Below are positions 45,176-55,047 of a stretch of 64,000 nt of DNA, in pieces. Each line of letters starts with the position of its first letter. The stretch's first letter is position 1. The stretch comes from JAHEKB01 sp049115575 (GTDB lineage: Bacteria > Bacteroidota > Bacteroidia > NS11-12g > UBA9320): assembly GCA_049115575.1 (NCBI GenBank), contig JAGDZU010000001.1, forward strand, positions 1,054,001-1,118,000. Reading direction: 5' to 3'. The notes below the pieces were generated by a model that saw only the letters and a program-made list of their open reading frames with translations, had not been told where the DNA came from and did no database searches. A program made the translations under genes and the position numbers.

Positions 45176-45661
45176 ATGAGATGCATACTCCTACTCAAGC
45201 TGATAATTTTCCTTAACATTCTCGTTTATTCTCAGTCTAATTGCGCGTGTTGCGAAGGCGCCTACACGGATTTCAATTTCTGGATTGGCAACTGGGAAGT
45301 TGTAGACACTAACGGGCAAATTGTAGGGCACAACACTATCAGTTATAAAGAAGATAGTTGTGTAATGATGGAAGAATGGAAATCAAGCAACTCAACAGGC
45401 ACAAGCTATTCATATTATAACCGGACTGATCAAAGCTGGAATCAAGTATGGGTAGACAATAATGGAGGTAATCTCACGCTCAAAGGAAAATTTGAAGATG
45501 GCAGTATGGTCATGACCATGGTGGTTAACGACAGTCTTTCTCATCAAGTAAAATGGACAGAGCAAGAAAATGGAACAGTTACACAAGATTGGAATTTGAT
45601 CAATACCAAGAGAGGTTTATCTAAACAACTGTTCTATGGAATTTACAGAAGAATCGAATGA
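45176..45661 (+). CDS. Exported protein of unknown function (DUF1579-like lipocalin appearance)
   Basis: A 161-residue protein with a signal peptide (LLLKLIIFLNILVYSQS). The mature part begins with a CACC cysteine cluster and then shows FNFWIGNWEVVD, a motif shared by several small beta-barrel families with an F-W-G-W signature, plus WNQVWVDNNGGNLTLKGKFEDGS. I do not recognise it confidently; a DUF1579- or nitrobindin-like fold is only a suggestion. Its stop overlaps the GNAT gene (ATGA). Confidence 0.6.
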   Translation: MRCILLLKLIIFLNILVYSQSNCACCEGAYTDFNFWIGNWEVVDTNGQIVGHNTISYKEDSCVMMEEWKSSNSTGTSYSYYNRTDQSWNQVWVDNNGGNLTLKGKFEDGSMVMTMVVNDSLSHQVKWTEQENGTVTQDWNLINTKRGLSKQLFYGIYRRIE

Positions 45662-46173
45662 AAACTATTGCAGAAACAGAGAGGCTGATACTCAGAGAGT
45701 TCGACCCGCTGAAGGATGCCAACAATGCTTATGAACTCAATGCAGACCCGGAGGTGATAAAGTATACTGGCGACCCTCCTTTTGAAAGTGTACAAGCTGC
45801 ACAAGACTTCTTAGCTAATTACACCGACTACAAGAGAAATGGCTATGGAAGATGGGCTGTTGAATTACAAGATGGAACATTCATCGGTTGGGCTGGATTA
45901 AAGCTTGAGGAAAACGGAATTGTGGATTTAGGTTACCGATTTATGAAAAAGTACTGGGGGAAAGGATATGCGACAGAAGCCGCCCGCGTATGCCTTGATC
46001 TGGCATTTAATAGACTTGGAATTCAAGAAGTGATTGGACGAACGGCATCAGAGAATACGGGATCTATAAAGGTGCTTGACAAATGTGGTTTTGAGTTTTG
46101 GAAAGAAGATGAGTGCAATGGAATAGAAGATTCTTACTATTACCGCATCTCTAAATCGCAGTATCTGAGATAG
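45658..46173 (+). CDS. GNAT-family N-acetyltransferase (RimJ/RimL type)
   Basis: A 171-residue acetyltransferase. The opening AETERLILREFDPLKD is typical of RimJ/RimL-like enzymes; the acetyl-CoA site lies in LGYRFMKKYWGKGYATEAAR; the C-terminal VIGRTASENTGSIKVLDKCGF is the conserved beta6-beta7 region. Substrate cannot be assigned. Translationally coupled to the preceding exported-protein gene. Confidence 0.88.
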   Translation: MKTIAETERLILREFDPLKDANNAYELNADPEVIKYTGDPPFESVQAAQDFLANYTDYKRNGYGRWAVELQDGTFIGWAGLKLEENGIVDLGYRFMKKYWGKGYATEAARVCLDLAFNRLGIQEVIGRTASENTGSIKVLDKCGFEFWKEDECNGIEDSYYYRISKSQYLR

Positions 46174-46190
46174 AATTCTATATTCGCTGC

Positions 46191-46961
46191 ATGAGTCTGA
46201 GAACAGCATTAATAACGGGGACTACAGCTGGTATAGGCGAGGCCACAGCAGAGTTATTAGCACAAAACAATTATCGTTTAATACTAAATGGACGGAGGCA
46301 TGATCGCCTAGAAAAACAAGCTGAAGAGCTCCAGGCCAAGTATGGCATTTCATGCAGGATAATGGCGGTTGATGTGCGAAATCAAAAAGAGGTTGCACAA
46401 TATATAGAAGAGCTAGATGATGATTGGAGAAATATAGATGTTCTGGTGAATAATGCTGGCTTAGCTGCAGGTCTTGAAAATTTGGAAAATGGAGACATTG
46501 ACCACTGGAATAGAATGATAGACACCAATATCAAAGGTTTACTCTATATGACCAAAGCCATGATTCCCATACTAAAAAATAGTGCAGACGCACATATTGT
46601 CAATATTGGATCAATTGCTGGTAAAGAAGTCTATCCCAACGGGAACGTCTATTGCGGAACCAAACATATGGTTGACGCTTTGAACAAAGCTATGCGACGA
46701 GAGTTAGCAGAACAGGGTATAAAGGTCTCTAGCGTGAACCCAGGAGCAGTAGAAACTGAATTTTCCATTGTACGACTCGATGGAGATGAGGATAAAGCCA
46801 AAAAGGTTTACAACGGCTTTGAAAATCTGGTAGCAGAAGATATAGCTGATGCTATTTGGTATATTCTAAGCAGGCCGGCTCATGTGAACATCAATGAGCT
46901 AATAATAATGCCAAAAGCCCAACCGGCAGCAGGTGTTGTAATAAGAAATAAGGGTTTATGA
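46191..46961 (+). CDS. Short-chain dehydrogenase/reductase (YdfG-like)
   Basis: A 256-residue classical SDR. NAD(P)-binding TGTTAGIGEATAELL, NGRRHDRL (arginines suggest NADP), the NNAG motif (VLVNNAGLAAG), catalytic serine in IVNIGSIAGKE, and the YxxxK pair in VYCGTKHMVDA. YdfG-like enzymes oxidise 3-hydroxy acids such as L-allo-threonine or serine; the similarity in the C-terminal region (VNPGAVETEFSIVRLDGD) supports that group. Confidence 0.88.
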   Translation: MSLRTALITGTTAGIGEATAELLAQNNYRLILNGRRHDRLEKQAEELQAKYGISCRIMAVDVRNQKEVAQYIEELDDDWRNIDVLVNNAGLAAGLENLENGDIDHWNRMIDTNIKGLLYMTKAMIPILKNSADAHIVNIGSIAGKEVYPNGNVYCGTKHMVDALNKAMRRELAEQGIKVSSVNPGAVETEFSIVRLDGDEDKAKKVYNGFENLVAEDIADAIWYILSRPAHVNINELIIMPKAQPAAGVVIRNKGL

Positions 46962-46963
46962 TG

Positions 46964-47782
46964 TTAATAACCAGCAGCTCCTGAAAGACGTGTGTCTCTA
47001 GAGTGTATGCACATAACAGGTACAGGGCTAGTGTTTACCAATTGCTGTGAATAGCTATCCATAAAGTAACCTGCACTTTCTGTTTCCGTCATAATCATGA
47101 GCAAGCCAGCATCTACTTTTTTAGCGTGCTCTATACAAGCTTCAGGAACCTTTACTCCAAGGTTCATAGCAACAGTATATTTTATATCGCGTTCCATTAA
47201 GTAACGTTCTGTTTGTCTCACATAAGCACTAACATGCTGTTCGGCATCTTTGCTGCTGCTTTTACTTACTCCTAGTATATGAATAGTAGCATTACAAGCT
47301 TGAGCAAGTATGGATGCATATGTTACTTTCTGTCTGGTGGTGTTTGAATCGGCCAGAGGTAAAACAATATTGGTTATACCCGTATCAGTAGCATAATCCT
47401 GTATGGTAATTACAGGACAATTGGATGTACTTACAACTTTAAATGCATTACTACCTATCCAAAATGGTGACCATCCTTTTTTACCATGAGCTCCAATTAG
47501 AATTAGTTGAAATCCTTCTTCTTTTTCCAATTTAATTACCGCATCGTAAACCCTGCCGCTTTTTTCAACAACATTAACAGGAATACCCTTTGCAGTGGAA
47601 AACTGCTCCAAGTAACTTTTTGCATCGTCAAAACTCTTATCCCCCTCACCTGTAACAAAAACTGCAGTAATGGTAGAATTGAATTTTTCAGCAATGTCGC
47701 ATGCCTTTTGCATCGCTTGCCGAGATGATTCCGAATTGTCAAATGCAACTAAAATCTTTTTGAAAGCCTGATCTTTATCCAT
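46964..47782 (-). CDS. Universal stress protein with two Usp domains
   Basis: A 272-residue tandem Usp protein. The first domain (residues 9-140) has the ATP-binding pattern GAHGKKGWSPFWIGSNA. The second domain (about 150-265) ends LLMIMTETESAGYFMDSYSQ, where that glycine-rich motif is lost, so only the first domain is predicted to bind nucleotide. Head-to-head with the LEA-2 gene across a 38-base gap and convergent with the SDR gene. Confidence 0.88.
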   Translation of the reverse strand: MDKDQAFKKILVAFDNSESSRQAMQKACDIAEKFNSTITAVFVTGEGDKSFDDAKSYLEQFSTAKGIPVNVVEKSGRVYDAVIKLEKEEGFQLILIGAHGKKGWSPFWIGSNAFKVVSTSNCPVITIQDYATDTGITNIVLPLADSNTTRQKVTYASILAQACNATIHILGVSKSSSKDAEQHVSAYVRQTERYLMERDIKYTVAMNLGVKVPEACIEHAKKVDAGLLMIMTETESAGYFMDSYSQQLVNTSPVPVMCIHSRDTRLSGAAGY

Positions 47783-47820
47783 TTTGTTTTATTTATTGTT
47801 GCGTGTAAAGTTAATAAAAA

Positions 47821-48321
47821 ATGAAGAAAATCTTTTGGAATTATAGCTCCAATTTGCCAGTACTCTTTGCAATTTTACTTCTGGGATGCAGCAAACCGTC
47901 AATTCCTTCTTTTCAGCGATTAGAAACTTTGAAAGTGGAAAGAGTCGCTCCAGTCATCTATAGAATCTCAGCAAATGCAGTTTACAACAATCCTAATCCT
48001 TTCGGTGGCCAGCTAGTTAGAACGGATATAGATATCTTTATAGACGAACAACTTATTGCCAAAGTAGAGCAGGATGAAGCCGTGGAGGTGGCCAAGAATT
48101 CCGAATTTATAATTCCCATTGTCTTTAGGGTGGATCCTGTGGACTTGGTTAACAACCGAGACGGTATTCTTCAGTCCATTATTGAACAAATTGGCCAAAA
48201 TGAAATTAACATTCGGTATAAAGGGTATGTAACCGTGAAAATGCTATCTAAAAAGATTAAAGTTCCCATGGATTACACAGAAACCACAATATTGAACGAT
48301 TTGAATGTAGAGACTAATTAA
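47821..48321 (+). CDS. LEA type 2 (WHy domain) lipoprotein
   Basis: A 166-residue lipoprotein (lipobox ILLLGC). The mature domain has the LEA-14/WHy pattern: an ISANAVYNNPNPFGGQL segment with the conserved Asn-Pro-Asn-Pro, then VDIDIFIDEQLIAKVEQ-like strands and FIIPIVFRVDP. WHy-domain proteins are linked to desiccation and stress tolerance. Its end overlaps the convergent dnaE end by 8 bases. Confidence 0.78.
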   Translation: MKKIFWNYSSNLPVLFAILLLGCSKPSIPSFQRLETLKVERVAPVIYRISANAVYNNPNPFGGQLVRTDIDIFIDEQLIAKVEQDEAVEVAKNSEFIIPIVFRVDPVDLVNNRDGILQSIIEQIGQNEINIRYKGYVTVKMLSKKIKVPMDYTETTILNDLNVETN

Positions 48322-51300
48322 ACCTGAAGTTCAAATCCATTTCCAAGAGTTTTTGCTTTGTAATATCGTCCATCTTAATTCGGTATTTCCTAGATAGTGC
48401 CTTAATGGTTTTATCTACTGACATAATCTTAAAATTGAGTTGAACACTTCCTCTTTCATCTGAGAGCTCAAATAGTTCTAACATCAATTCATCTGAAATA
48501 CGCTCTACTGGAAGGTTAATAGTAACAGATTTTAACTCTTTGTCTATTGCATCTTTCAGGAAGCAGATTTGTTTAATATTGATTTCGAGCTTACTGTCAT
48601 CTCTATAGCTCTTTTCCCCTTTTCCGCTAATGTAGATTTGAGCATTTGGTTCTATATACCCTCTAAAGCTGGCATACTTTTCACCAAAAAGTGCAAACTC
48701 CTTGGTACCAGAAAAATCTTCTATGCTAAAAATCATATATGGCTTTCCATTCTTGGAAACGGCATCTCTCACTTTGGTGATTAAACCTGCTACAGCAATT
48801 TCGCGGTCTACCAATTCAAGATTCATTTCCTCCAATTGTAGTAGACTGTTGCTGATTAAATGGTCAATTTCAAACTTGAATTTGCTCAGAGGATGACCAG
48901 ATATATATATTCCAATAAGTTCTTTTTCTTTATGCAGCCTTTCCAATAAGCTCCATGGTTCCATTTTAGGCAATTCCGGCTCATTCAACTCCAGACTCTC
49001 AGATCCACCAAAAAGTGAAGCTTGGCTACTATTGGCCTCGGCTTGTGCCTTTTGGCCATATCTCACTGCAGTTTCTATGCTGGTTTGCCCATTGGAAGAC
49101 AGCTCTATATAGGCAGATCTGCTGTATCCGAATGCATCAAATGCCCCCGCCACAGCCAAGTTTTCCAATGACTTCTTGTTCACCATTCTTTGGTTCACTC
49201 GTTTACATAGTTCAAAGATGCTGCTGTATTCACCATTTTCTTTCCGTTCTCTGATGATCTCTTGAGCAGCAGACTCTCCTACTCCCTTAATCGCAGCAAG
49301 ACCAAAACGTATTGCCCCTTTTTGATTCACACTGAACTTGGAAGCACTTTCATTCACATCTGGCCCAAGTATATCTAAACCTTGCCTTTTGCATTCTTCC
49401 ATAAAGAAACTGACTTTTTTAATGTCGTTCATATTATGGGTTAGTACTGATGCCATAAATTCAGCTGGATAATTAGCCTTTAAATAGGCAGTATGAAAAG
49501 CCAAATATGCATAACAAGTGGAATGACTTTTGTTAAATGCGTAAGATGCAAAAGCCTCCCAATCTTTCCAGACTTTCTTGAGAACCTCTTCTGGATGACC
49601 ATTAGAAGTACCTTGCTGAATAAAGAGATCAAAGAGTTTATTCATCTCCTCTATCTTCTTTTTACCCATGGCTTTCCTCAAAGAATCGGCCTGACCTTTA
49701 CTAAAACCGGCCAGCTTTTGAGATAGAAGCATTACTTGCTCTTGATAAACCGTAATACCATAAGTCTCAGACAGGTATTCTTCCATGTCTGCTAAATCAT
49801 AACTAATCTCTTCTCTGCCGTGTTTACGCGCAATGAAGTTCTTAATATAATCCATTGGGCCAGGGCGATAAAGAGCATTCATGGCTATGAGGTCGTCGAA
49901 CTTGTCTGGTATGAGTGCCTTTAAGTTTTTTTGCATTCCAGGAGACTCAAATTGAAAAATTCCATTGGTTTCTCCTTTGGCAAAAAGGGCCAGCGTCTTT
50001 TTATCATCCAGTGGAATTTCATCCGGAACTATCTCCACACCATGCTTTTCCTTAACCAACTCAACAGCATCTTTGATAATGCTCAAGGTTCTTAAACCCA
50101 AAAAGTCCATTTTGAGAAGGCCTGCAGTCTCTACAACACTATTGTCGAACTGAGTAATTAAAAGCTCATTGTCTTTGGTCTTGCTAACAGGTATATAATT
50201 CGTTATTTCATCAGGAGTAATAATAACACCACAGGCATGGATACCCGTATTTCTAACGGAACCTTCCAATTTGGCTGCGGTTCTAATCATCTCTCCAACT
50301 GGTGTTTCTTCTGAAGCTAGTTTTCTGAACTCATCTGCGTTTTGCAGTTGCTCAGAATTCATTTCCTTTTTCAGCTTTTCCTGTACTCCTTCAGCTTCAA
50401 GTACTTTCTGCAGAGTTGCCTTTAGATGGTCTGGAAAGGTTTTAGCCACTTTGTCTACAACTGGCAATGGCACATCAAGCACTCTTCCTACATCTCGCAG
50501 TGACGATCTAGCCGCCATTGAACCATAGGTCACAATTTGCGCAACTTGCTCTTGTCCATACTTGTCTAAAACATAATCAATTACCTTCTGCCTGCCCTCA
50601 TCGTCAAAATCTATATCAATATCCGGCATGCTTACCCTTTCAGGATTGAGAAAACGCTCAAAAAGCAAATTATAAGCGATGGGATCTACATTGGTAATTC
50701 CCAAAACATAGGCCACAACAGAGCCAGCTGCTGATCCTCTACCAGGCCCTACCCAAACACCCATATCTTTAGCTGCACTTGTAAAATCTTGAACTATGAG
50801 AAAGTAACCTGGATAACCACTATCACCTATTACCATAAGCTCAAAATTGAGGCGTTCCTCAACCTCAGAGCTAATAACTCCGTATCTCTTTTTAGCACCT
50901 TCAAATGAAAGATGTCTCAGATAGTCTATTTGGGTTTTAAAACCTGCAGGTAAAACAAAGTTGGGCAGTAATACATCTCGCTTAAGTTCAGGAGTTTCTA
51001 TGGAATCAACTATAAGGTTTGTATTGTCTAATGCCTCAGGAATGTCTGCAAATATTTGATGCATTTGCTCCTGAGTCTTAAAGTAAAACTCGTGGTTGGG
51101 AAATCCAAACCTATAGCCCCTACCATCTCCAATAGGTTCTGCCTGTTTAGAGTTGGTATTTACACATAGAAGAATATCATGTGCATTCCAATCATCTTCA
51201 GCCACATAATGAGAATCATTAGTGGCTATGGTTTTTAGATTATACTTTTTGGCCAGTCGAATGAGAACTTGATTTACCGCTTCCTGGCTGATTCCAGTAC

Positions 51301-51856
51301 CATCTATATTCTCAATACCATGCCTTTGAAGTTCTATATAATAATTCTCTCCGAAAATTTCTAAATACTCTCTGAGCAAGGCTTCAGCCGCTTCTTCGCC
51401 TTTGTGAAGTATAGCCTGTGGTATTTCTGCACCAATACAACAAGATGTGGCAATGAGTCCCTCGCTGTATTTTTTTAGCACCTCTTTATCTATCCTTGGC
51501 CATTTGCTATATAGCCCATCTGTATAACCAATGGAACAGAGCTTGGATAAATTCTTATACCCTTCTTGATTCTTCGCTAGTAAGAGTTGGTGATATCTGT
51601 GGTCTTTAGTGTCGCCAACAAATGATTTTCTGAATCGGTCTTCTACCAAATAAAACTCACAACCAACTATAGGCTTTACTCCTTGCTTTAAACCTTCATT
51701 CACAAACTTAAATACACCAAACATATTTCCGTGGTCTGTAAGTGCTACAGCCCTCATATTATCTTCCTTGGCTTTGGAAAACATATCTTCTATTCTAGCT
51801 GCTCCATCTAACAGTGAATACTGGCTATGACAATGTAAATGTGAGAATGACGGCAT
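48314..51856 (-). CDS. dnaE: DNA polymerase III alpha subunit
   Basis: Replicative polymerase, about 1180 residues from the ATG at 51856 (MPSFSHLHCHSQYS); the 21 codons upstream lack homology. The PHP domain opens with HLHCHSQYSLLDGAARIED and continues GNMFGVFKF. The polymerase core has GPGRGSAAGSVVAYVLGI and the catalytic aspartates in MPDIDIDFDDEGR (Asp414 and Asp416), with a third in LLKMDFLGLRTL. A helix-hairpin-helix region (FGLAAIKGVGESAAQEII) and an OB fold (VAGLITKVRDAVSKNGKPY) follow. No intein is present. Confidence 0.97.
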   Translation of the reverse strand: MPSFSHLHCHSQYSLLDGAARIEDMFSKAKEDNMRAVALTDHGNMFGVFKFVNEGLKQGVKPIVGCEFYLVEDRFRKSFVGDTKDHRYHQLLLAKNQEGYKNLSKLCSIGYTDGLYSKWPRIDKEVLKKYSEGLIATSCCIGAEIPQAILHKGEEAAEALLREYLEIFGENYYIELQRHGIENIDGTGISQEAVNQVLIRLAKKYNLKTIATNDSHYVAEDDWNAHDILLCVNTNSKQAEPIGDGRGYRFGFPNHEFYFKTQEQMHQIFADIPEALDNTNLIVDSIETPELKRDVLLPNFVLPAGFKTQIDYLRHLSFEGAKKRYGVISSEVEERLNFELMVIGDSGYPGYFLIVQDFTSAAKDMGVWVGPGRGSAAGSVVAYVLGITNVDPIAYNLLFERFLNPERVSMPDIDIDFDDEGRQKVIDYVLDKYGQEQVAQIVTYGSMAARSSLRDVGRVLDVPLPVVDKVAKTFPDHLKATLQKVLEAEGVQEKLKKEMNSEQLQNADEFRKLASEETPVGEMIRTAAKLEGSVRNTGIHACGVIITPDEITNYIPVSKTKDNELLITQFDNSVVETAGLLKMDFLGLRTLSIIKDAVELVKEKHGVEIVPDEIPLDDKKTLALFAKGETNGIFQFESPGMQKNLKALIPDKFDDLIAMNALYRPGPMDYIKNFIARKHGREEISYDLADMEEYLSETYGITVYQEQVMLLSQKLAGFSKGQADSLRKAMGKKKIEEMNKLFDLFIQQGTSNGHPEEVLKKVWKDWEAFASYAFNKSHSTCYAYLAFHTAYLKANYPAEFMASVLTHNMNDIKKVSFFMEECKRQGLDILGPDVNESASKFSVNQKGAIRFGLAAIKGVGESAAQEIIRERKENGEYSSIFELCKRVNQRMVNKKSLENLAVAGAFDAFGYSRSAYIELSSNGQTSIETAVRYGQKAQAEANSSQASLFGGSESLELNEPELPKMEPWSLLERLHKEKELIGIYISGHPLSKFKFEIDHLISNSLLQLEEMNLELVDREIAVAGLITKVRDAVSKNGKPYMIFSIEDFSGTKEFALFGEKYASFRGYIEPNAQIYISGKGEKSYRDDSKLEINIKQICFLKDAIDKELKSVTINLPVERISDELMLELFELSDERGSVQLNFKIMSVDKTIKALSRKYRIKMDDITKQKLLEMDLNFRFN

Positions 51857-51969
51857 ATTAAATTTAACGTACAAGTATACAAAGCTTAAGCTTCTGCATA
51901 CCCACATTTTGTACTCCATGGTTGCATATTTTAATGCTTCTGAATAGTATTGCTTTGAATTAGAAGAGT

Positions 51970-52911
51970 TTGAAGCAAATCTTAAAATACATCAAGAAGT
52001 TTTACACAGATCATATGAACAAATATGATGTGATATTTGGGCTTCTTTTTGTGGCTGGGTTCAGCTATATAAACTATGGTACAGATCTAACCATAGGCTT
52101 TACAGAAAAATATGTTTGGACCAATAAACTCATTCCATTCCATTTTGTCATCTATGCCATTCCGCTATTTCTGGGCTATTTGATTCAATCATTTAGTCAT
52201 AAGGATTGGTCTTATTGGAAAAACCCCAAATTCATCCTTTTGTGTTTGTTCGCATTGTCTTTGTTTTCTATGAGGGCATCATCTCACCTTTTTCTTCAAG
52301 GAATGTGGGATCATATAGGCGGCTGGCAATACTCTAGATGGTACTATGCCATCTTCAGCACCATTTTTAGAGGTGGCCTTTTGTTTATCCCTATTGCTAT
52401 TTACTGGTATTTGGTAGATAGAAAGAAAATGAATTTCTACGGCTTCACGCTTAAGAACTTCAACACCAAGCCATACTTTGTTATGCTGGCTATAATGCTG
52501 CCACTAATTGTTCTTGCTTCAACACAAGGTGATTTTCAAGGTGCTTATCCCAGAGGTGTTCGTTTTAGAGATTTAAACATTGAAAACCCTGATCATCGCT
52601 GGTTCTTTATTATCTATGAATTGTTCTATGGCTTGGATTTTTTCAGCATTGAATTCTTCTTTAGAGGCTTTATGGTTATGGCTTTCATAGGACTTGTGGG
52701 CCCAAGGGCCATATTACCCATGGCCATGTTTTATGTGGTTATTCACTACGGAAAACCCGCTGGAGAACTGGTGAGCTCCTTCTTTGGAGGAACGCTGCTG
52801 GGCATTATTGCCTACTACAGCAAATCAATAATTGGTGGAATCATTGTTCATGTTGGAATAGCCTGGATGATGGAAATTGGAGCATTCATTGGAAATACGC
52901 TTAGCTCATGA
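51970..52911 (+). CDS. CPBP-like polytopic membrane protein
   Basis: A 313-residue protein with about eight membrane segments. The C-terminal half resembles CPBP intramembrane metalloprotease-like proteins: Glu228 and Arg232 in SIEFFFRGFM fit the second half of the family's EExxxR, and His259 (VVIHYGKP) and His294 (GGIIVHVGIAW) fit the two histidine motifs. The first glutamate of EE is isoleucine here, so protease activity is doubtful. The start may be TTG at 51970 or ATG at 52015. It overlaps recG by four bases. Confidence 0.72.
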   Translation: MKQILKYIKKFYTDHMNKYDVIFGLLFVAGFSYINYGTDLTIGFTEKYVWTNKLIPFHFVIYAIPLFLGYLIQSFSHKDWSYWKNPKFILLCLFALSLFSMRASSHLFLQGMWDHIGGWQYSRWYYAIFSTIFRGGLLFIPIAIYWYLVDRKKMNFYGFTLKNFNTKPYFVMLAIMLPLIVLASTQGDFQGAYPRGVRFRDLNIENPDHRWFFIIYELFYGLDFFSIEFFFRGFMVMAFIGLVGPRAILPMAMFYVVIHYGKPAGELVSSFFGGTLLGIIAYYSKSIIGGIIVHVGIAWMMEIGAFIGNTLSS

Positions 52912-54998
52912 GCAGTTTCCTCAATACAGAGCTTCAATTTATAAAGGGAATTGGCGAGGCCAGGTCAACTGTATTGCAGAAAGAATTAGCTGCCTTTACT
53001 GTGGCAGACCTATTGCAGTATTACCCATTCAGATATATAGATCGTTCGGTATTTCACAAAATCAAAGACATTGATTCTGAACAGCAGTTCTATCAAATTA
53101 GAGGGGTAATTAATCACATAGATGTGGTGGGGTTCAAAAAGAATTCGAGACTGGTTGCACGCTTTTTCGACGGTCAGAAATCAGTGGAACTCGTTTGGTT
53201 TAGAGGAGTTCAATGGGTTAAGAAAAGCTTAACACTTAATGAAGAAGTGGTACTGTTTGGTAAACCCACATTTTACAAAGGAAAACTCAATTTTGCTCAC
53301 CCAGAGATTGAAGCCTATGACCCAAACAAACTCAAGCCATTTGAGGCGGTTTATTCTGTAACGGAATTAATGAGAAATCGCAGACTTGAAAGCAAGGCAT
53401 TGCGAAAGATAATGGACAATATTCTTAGGCATGAAAAATGGAATATTCCCGAATTCTTCAGCGAACAGTTGAGGAAAGAAAATCTATTAATCCCTCGTCC
53501 TCAAGCCTTTAAGTCCATTCATCAACCCAAAAATCAGAAGGAAGCCGATTTGGCGGTTTATAGATTCAAGTTCGAGGAATTGTTTATGCTGCAGTTTCCT
53601 TTTATAAGACAAAAACTTCAGCGCAAACGCGAAGCTTATGGTTTGCTTTTTGAATCCTTGCTTCCTAAACTTCGTGATTTTCTGGAGCATCATCTTCCAT
53701 TTAAATTAACAGGGGCACAACAAAGAGTTCTCAAAGAGATTAAATCCGATCTCTGTTCTGGTCAACAAATGAACCGGCTGTTACAAGGAGATGTTGGAAG
53801 TGGTAAAACCATAGTGGCATACCTAAGTGCACTTATGGCCATTGACAATGGATGTCAAGCTTGTTTAATGGCTCCAACGGAAATCCTGGCCACCCAACAT
53901 TATTTGGGATTAAAAGAGTGGGCTGCACTCTCCGGGATAAGAGTTGCCCTTCTTACGGGCTCAACGCCAAATTCAGAGCGCAAAGAGTTACATCGTCTTT
54001 TAAGACTTGGAGAAATTCATATACTCATTGGCACCCATGCCTTAATTGAAGATGTAGTGAGCTTTCACAAGCTGGGATTAGTAATTATAGATGAGCAACA
54101 CAGATTTGGAGTTGCACAAAGAGCTAGGTTGCAGGAGAAGGCAGATCACCCTCCACACGTTTTGGTAATGACGGCTACTCCAATCCCTCGAACATTAGCA
54201 ATGAGTTTATATGGTGATTTGGACTACAGCGTTATTGATGAGTTACCAGCAGGAAGACAGGAAATTAAAACTGCTCATCGATTTGGCTTTGCCCGAGAAA
54301 AGGTATGGGCATTTATAAAAGAAGAAATTGCCAAAGGAAGACAAGCTTATATAGTATACCCTTTAATTGAAGAAAGTGAAGTTTTAAACTACAGAGACTT
54401 AAATTCCGGATACGATGATTTATTAAAATATTTCCCAAGACCGGATTACCAAATAGCCATGTTACATGGCCAAATGAAGTCTGAAGACAAAGAAGCTGTG
54501 ATGCAAGCCTTTAAAGAGGGCAAACATGAAATACTAGTGAGTACTACTGTTATTGAGGTGGGTGTTGATGTGCCAAATGCCACGGTTATGCTCATAGAGA
54601 GCGCAGAAAAATTTGGCTTGTCTCAATTACACCAGCTTAGAGGTAGAGTTGGCCGTGGAGGAGAACAATCCTATTGCATACTCATGAGTAGTAAGAAAAT
54701 CAGTGAGAACGCTGAAACCAGGTTAAAGGCTATGGTAAGCACTAACAGTGGTTTTGATTTAAGCGAAATAGATATGCAGCTCCGAGGCTTTGGAGATATA
54801 GCTGGAACAAGACAAAGTGGTTTGGACCAGCTAAAGCTTTCTTCTTTGAGCAACGACCAGCAAATTGCCATGCAAGCTAGAAATGCTCTGGTTCAGATTC
54901 TAAAGGCTGATCCAGATCTTGTGAATTCAGAAAATCAGGCTTTAAAGAATCACATTCAATCCCGTTCAGCTTACAGGGAGTGGACTAAAATTGCCTAA
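52908..54998 (+). CDS. recG: ATP-dependent DNA helicase RecG
   Basis: Branch-migration helicase that regresses stalled forks, 696 residues. The N-terminal wedge/OB domain starts IKGIGEARSTVLQKELAAFTVADLLQYYPFRY. Helicase motifs are LLQGDVGSGKT, ATTEILATQH-like APTEILATQHY, IIDEQHRFGVAQR, MTATPIPRTLAMS, and the TRG region (LRGRVGRGGEQSY, then DMQLRGFGDIAGTRQSG). All are intact. Coupled to the CPBP-like gene by an ATGA overlap. Confidence 0.97.
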   Translation: MSSFLNTELQFIKGIGEARSTVLQKELAAFTVADLLQYYPFRYIDRSVFHKIKDIDSEQQFYQIRGVINHIDVVGFKKNSRLVARFFDGQKSVELVWFRGVQWVKKSLTLNEEVVLFGKPTFYKGKLNFAHPEIEAYDPNKLKPFEAVYSVTELMRNRRLESKALRKIMDNILRHEKWNIPEFFSEQLRKENLLIPRPQAFKSIHQPKNQKEADLAVYRFKFEELFMLQFPFIRQKLQRKREAYGLLFESLLPKLRDFLEHHLPFKLTGAQQRVLKEIKSDLCSGQQMNRLLQGDVGSGKTIVAYLSALMAIDNGCQACLMAPTEILATQHYLGLKEWAALSGIRVALLTGSTPNSERKELHRLLRLGEIHILIGTHALIEDVVSFHKLGLVIIDEQHRFGVAQRARLQEKADHPPHVLVMTATPIPRTLAMSLYGDLDYSVIDELPAGRQEIKTAHRFGFAREKVWAFIKEEIAKGRQAYIVYPLIEESEVLNYRDLNSGYDDLLKYFPRPDYQIAMLHGQMKSEDKEAVMQAFKEGKHEILVSTTVIEVGVDVPNATVMLIESAEKFGLSQLHQLRGRVGRGGEQSYCILMSSKKISENAETRLKAMVSTNSGFDLSEIDMQLRGFGDIAGTRQSGLDQLKLSSLSNDQQIAMQARNALVQILKADPDLVNSENQALKNHIQSRSAYREWTKIA

Positions 54999-55002
54999 AC
55001 AA

Positions 55003-55030
55003 AAAAGCCCAATCAAATGATCGGGCTTTT
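55003..55030. terminator. Bidirectional terminator between recG and secDF
   Basis: AAAAGCCCAATC / GATCGGGCTTTT stem (one mismatch) with AAAT loop; T runs follow on both strands (longer on the minus strand), fitting convergent genes. Confidence 0.9.
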
Positions 55031-55047
55031 AAGAGTTTCAGTTTTTG

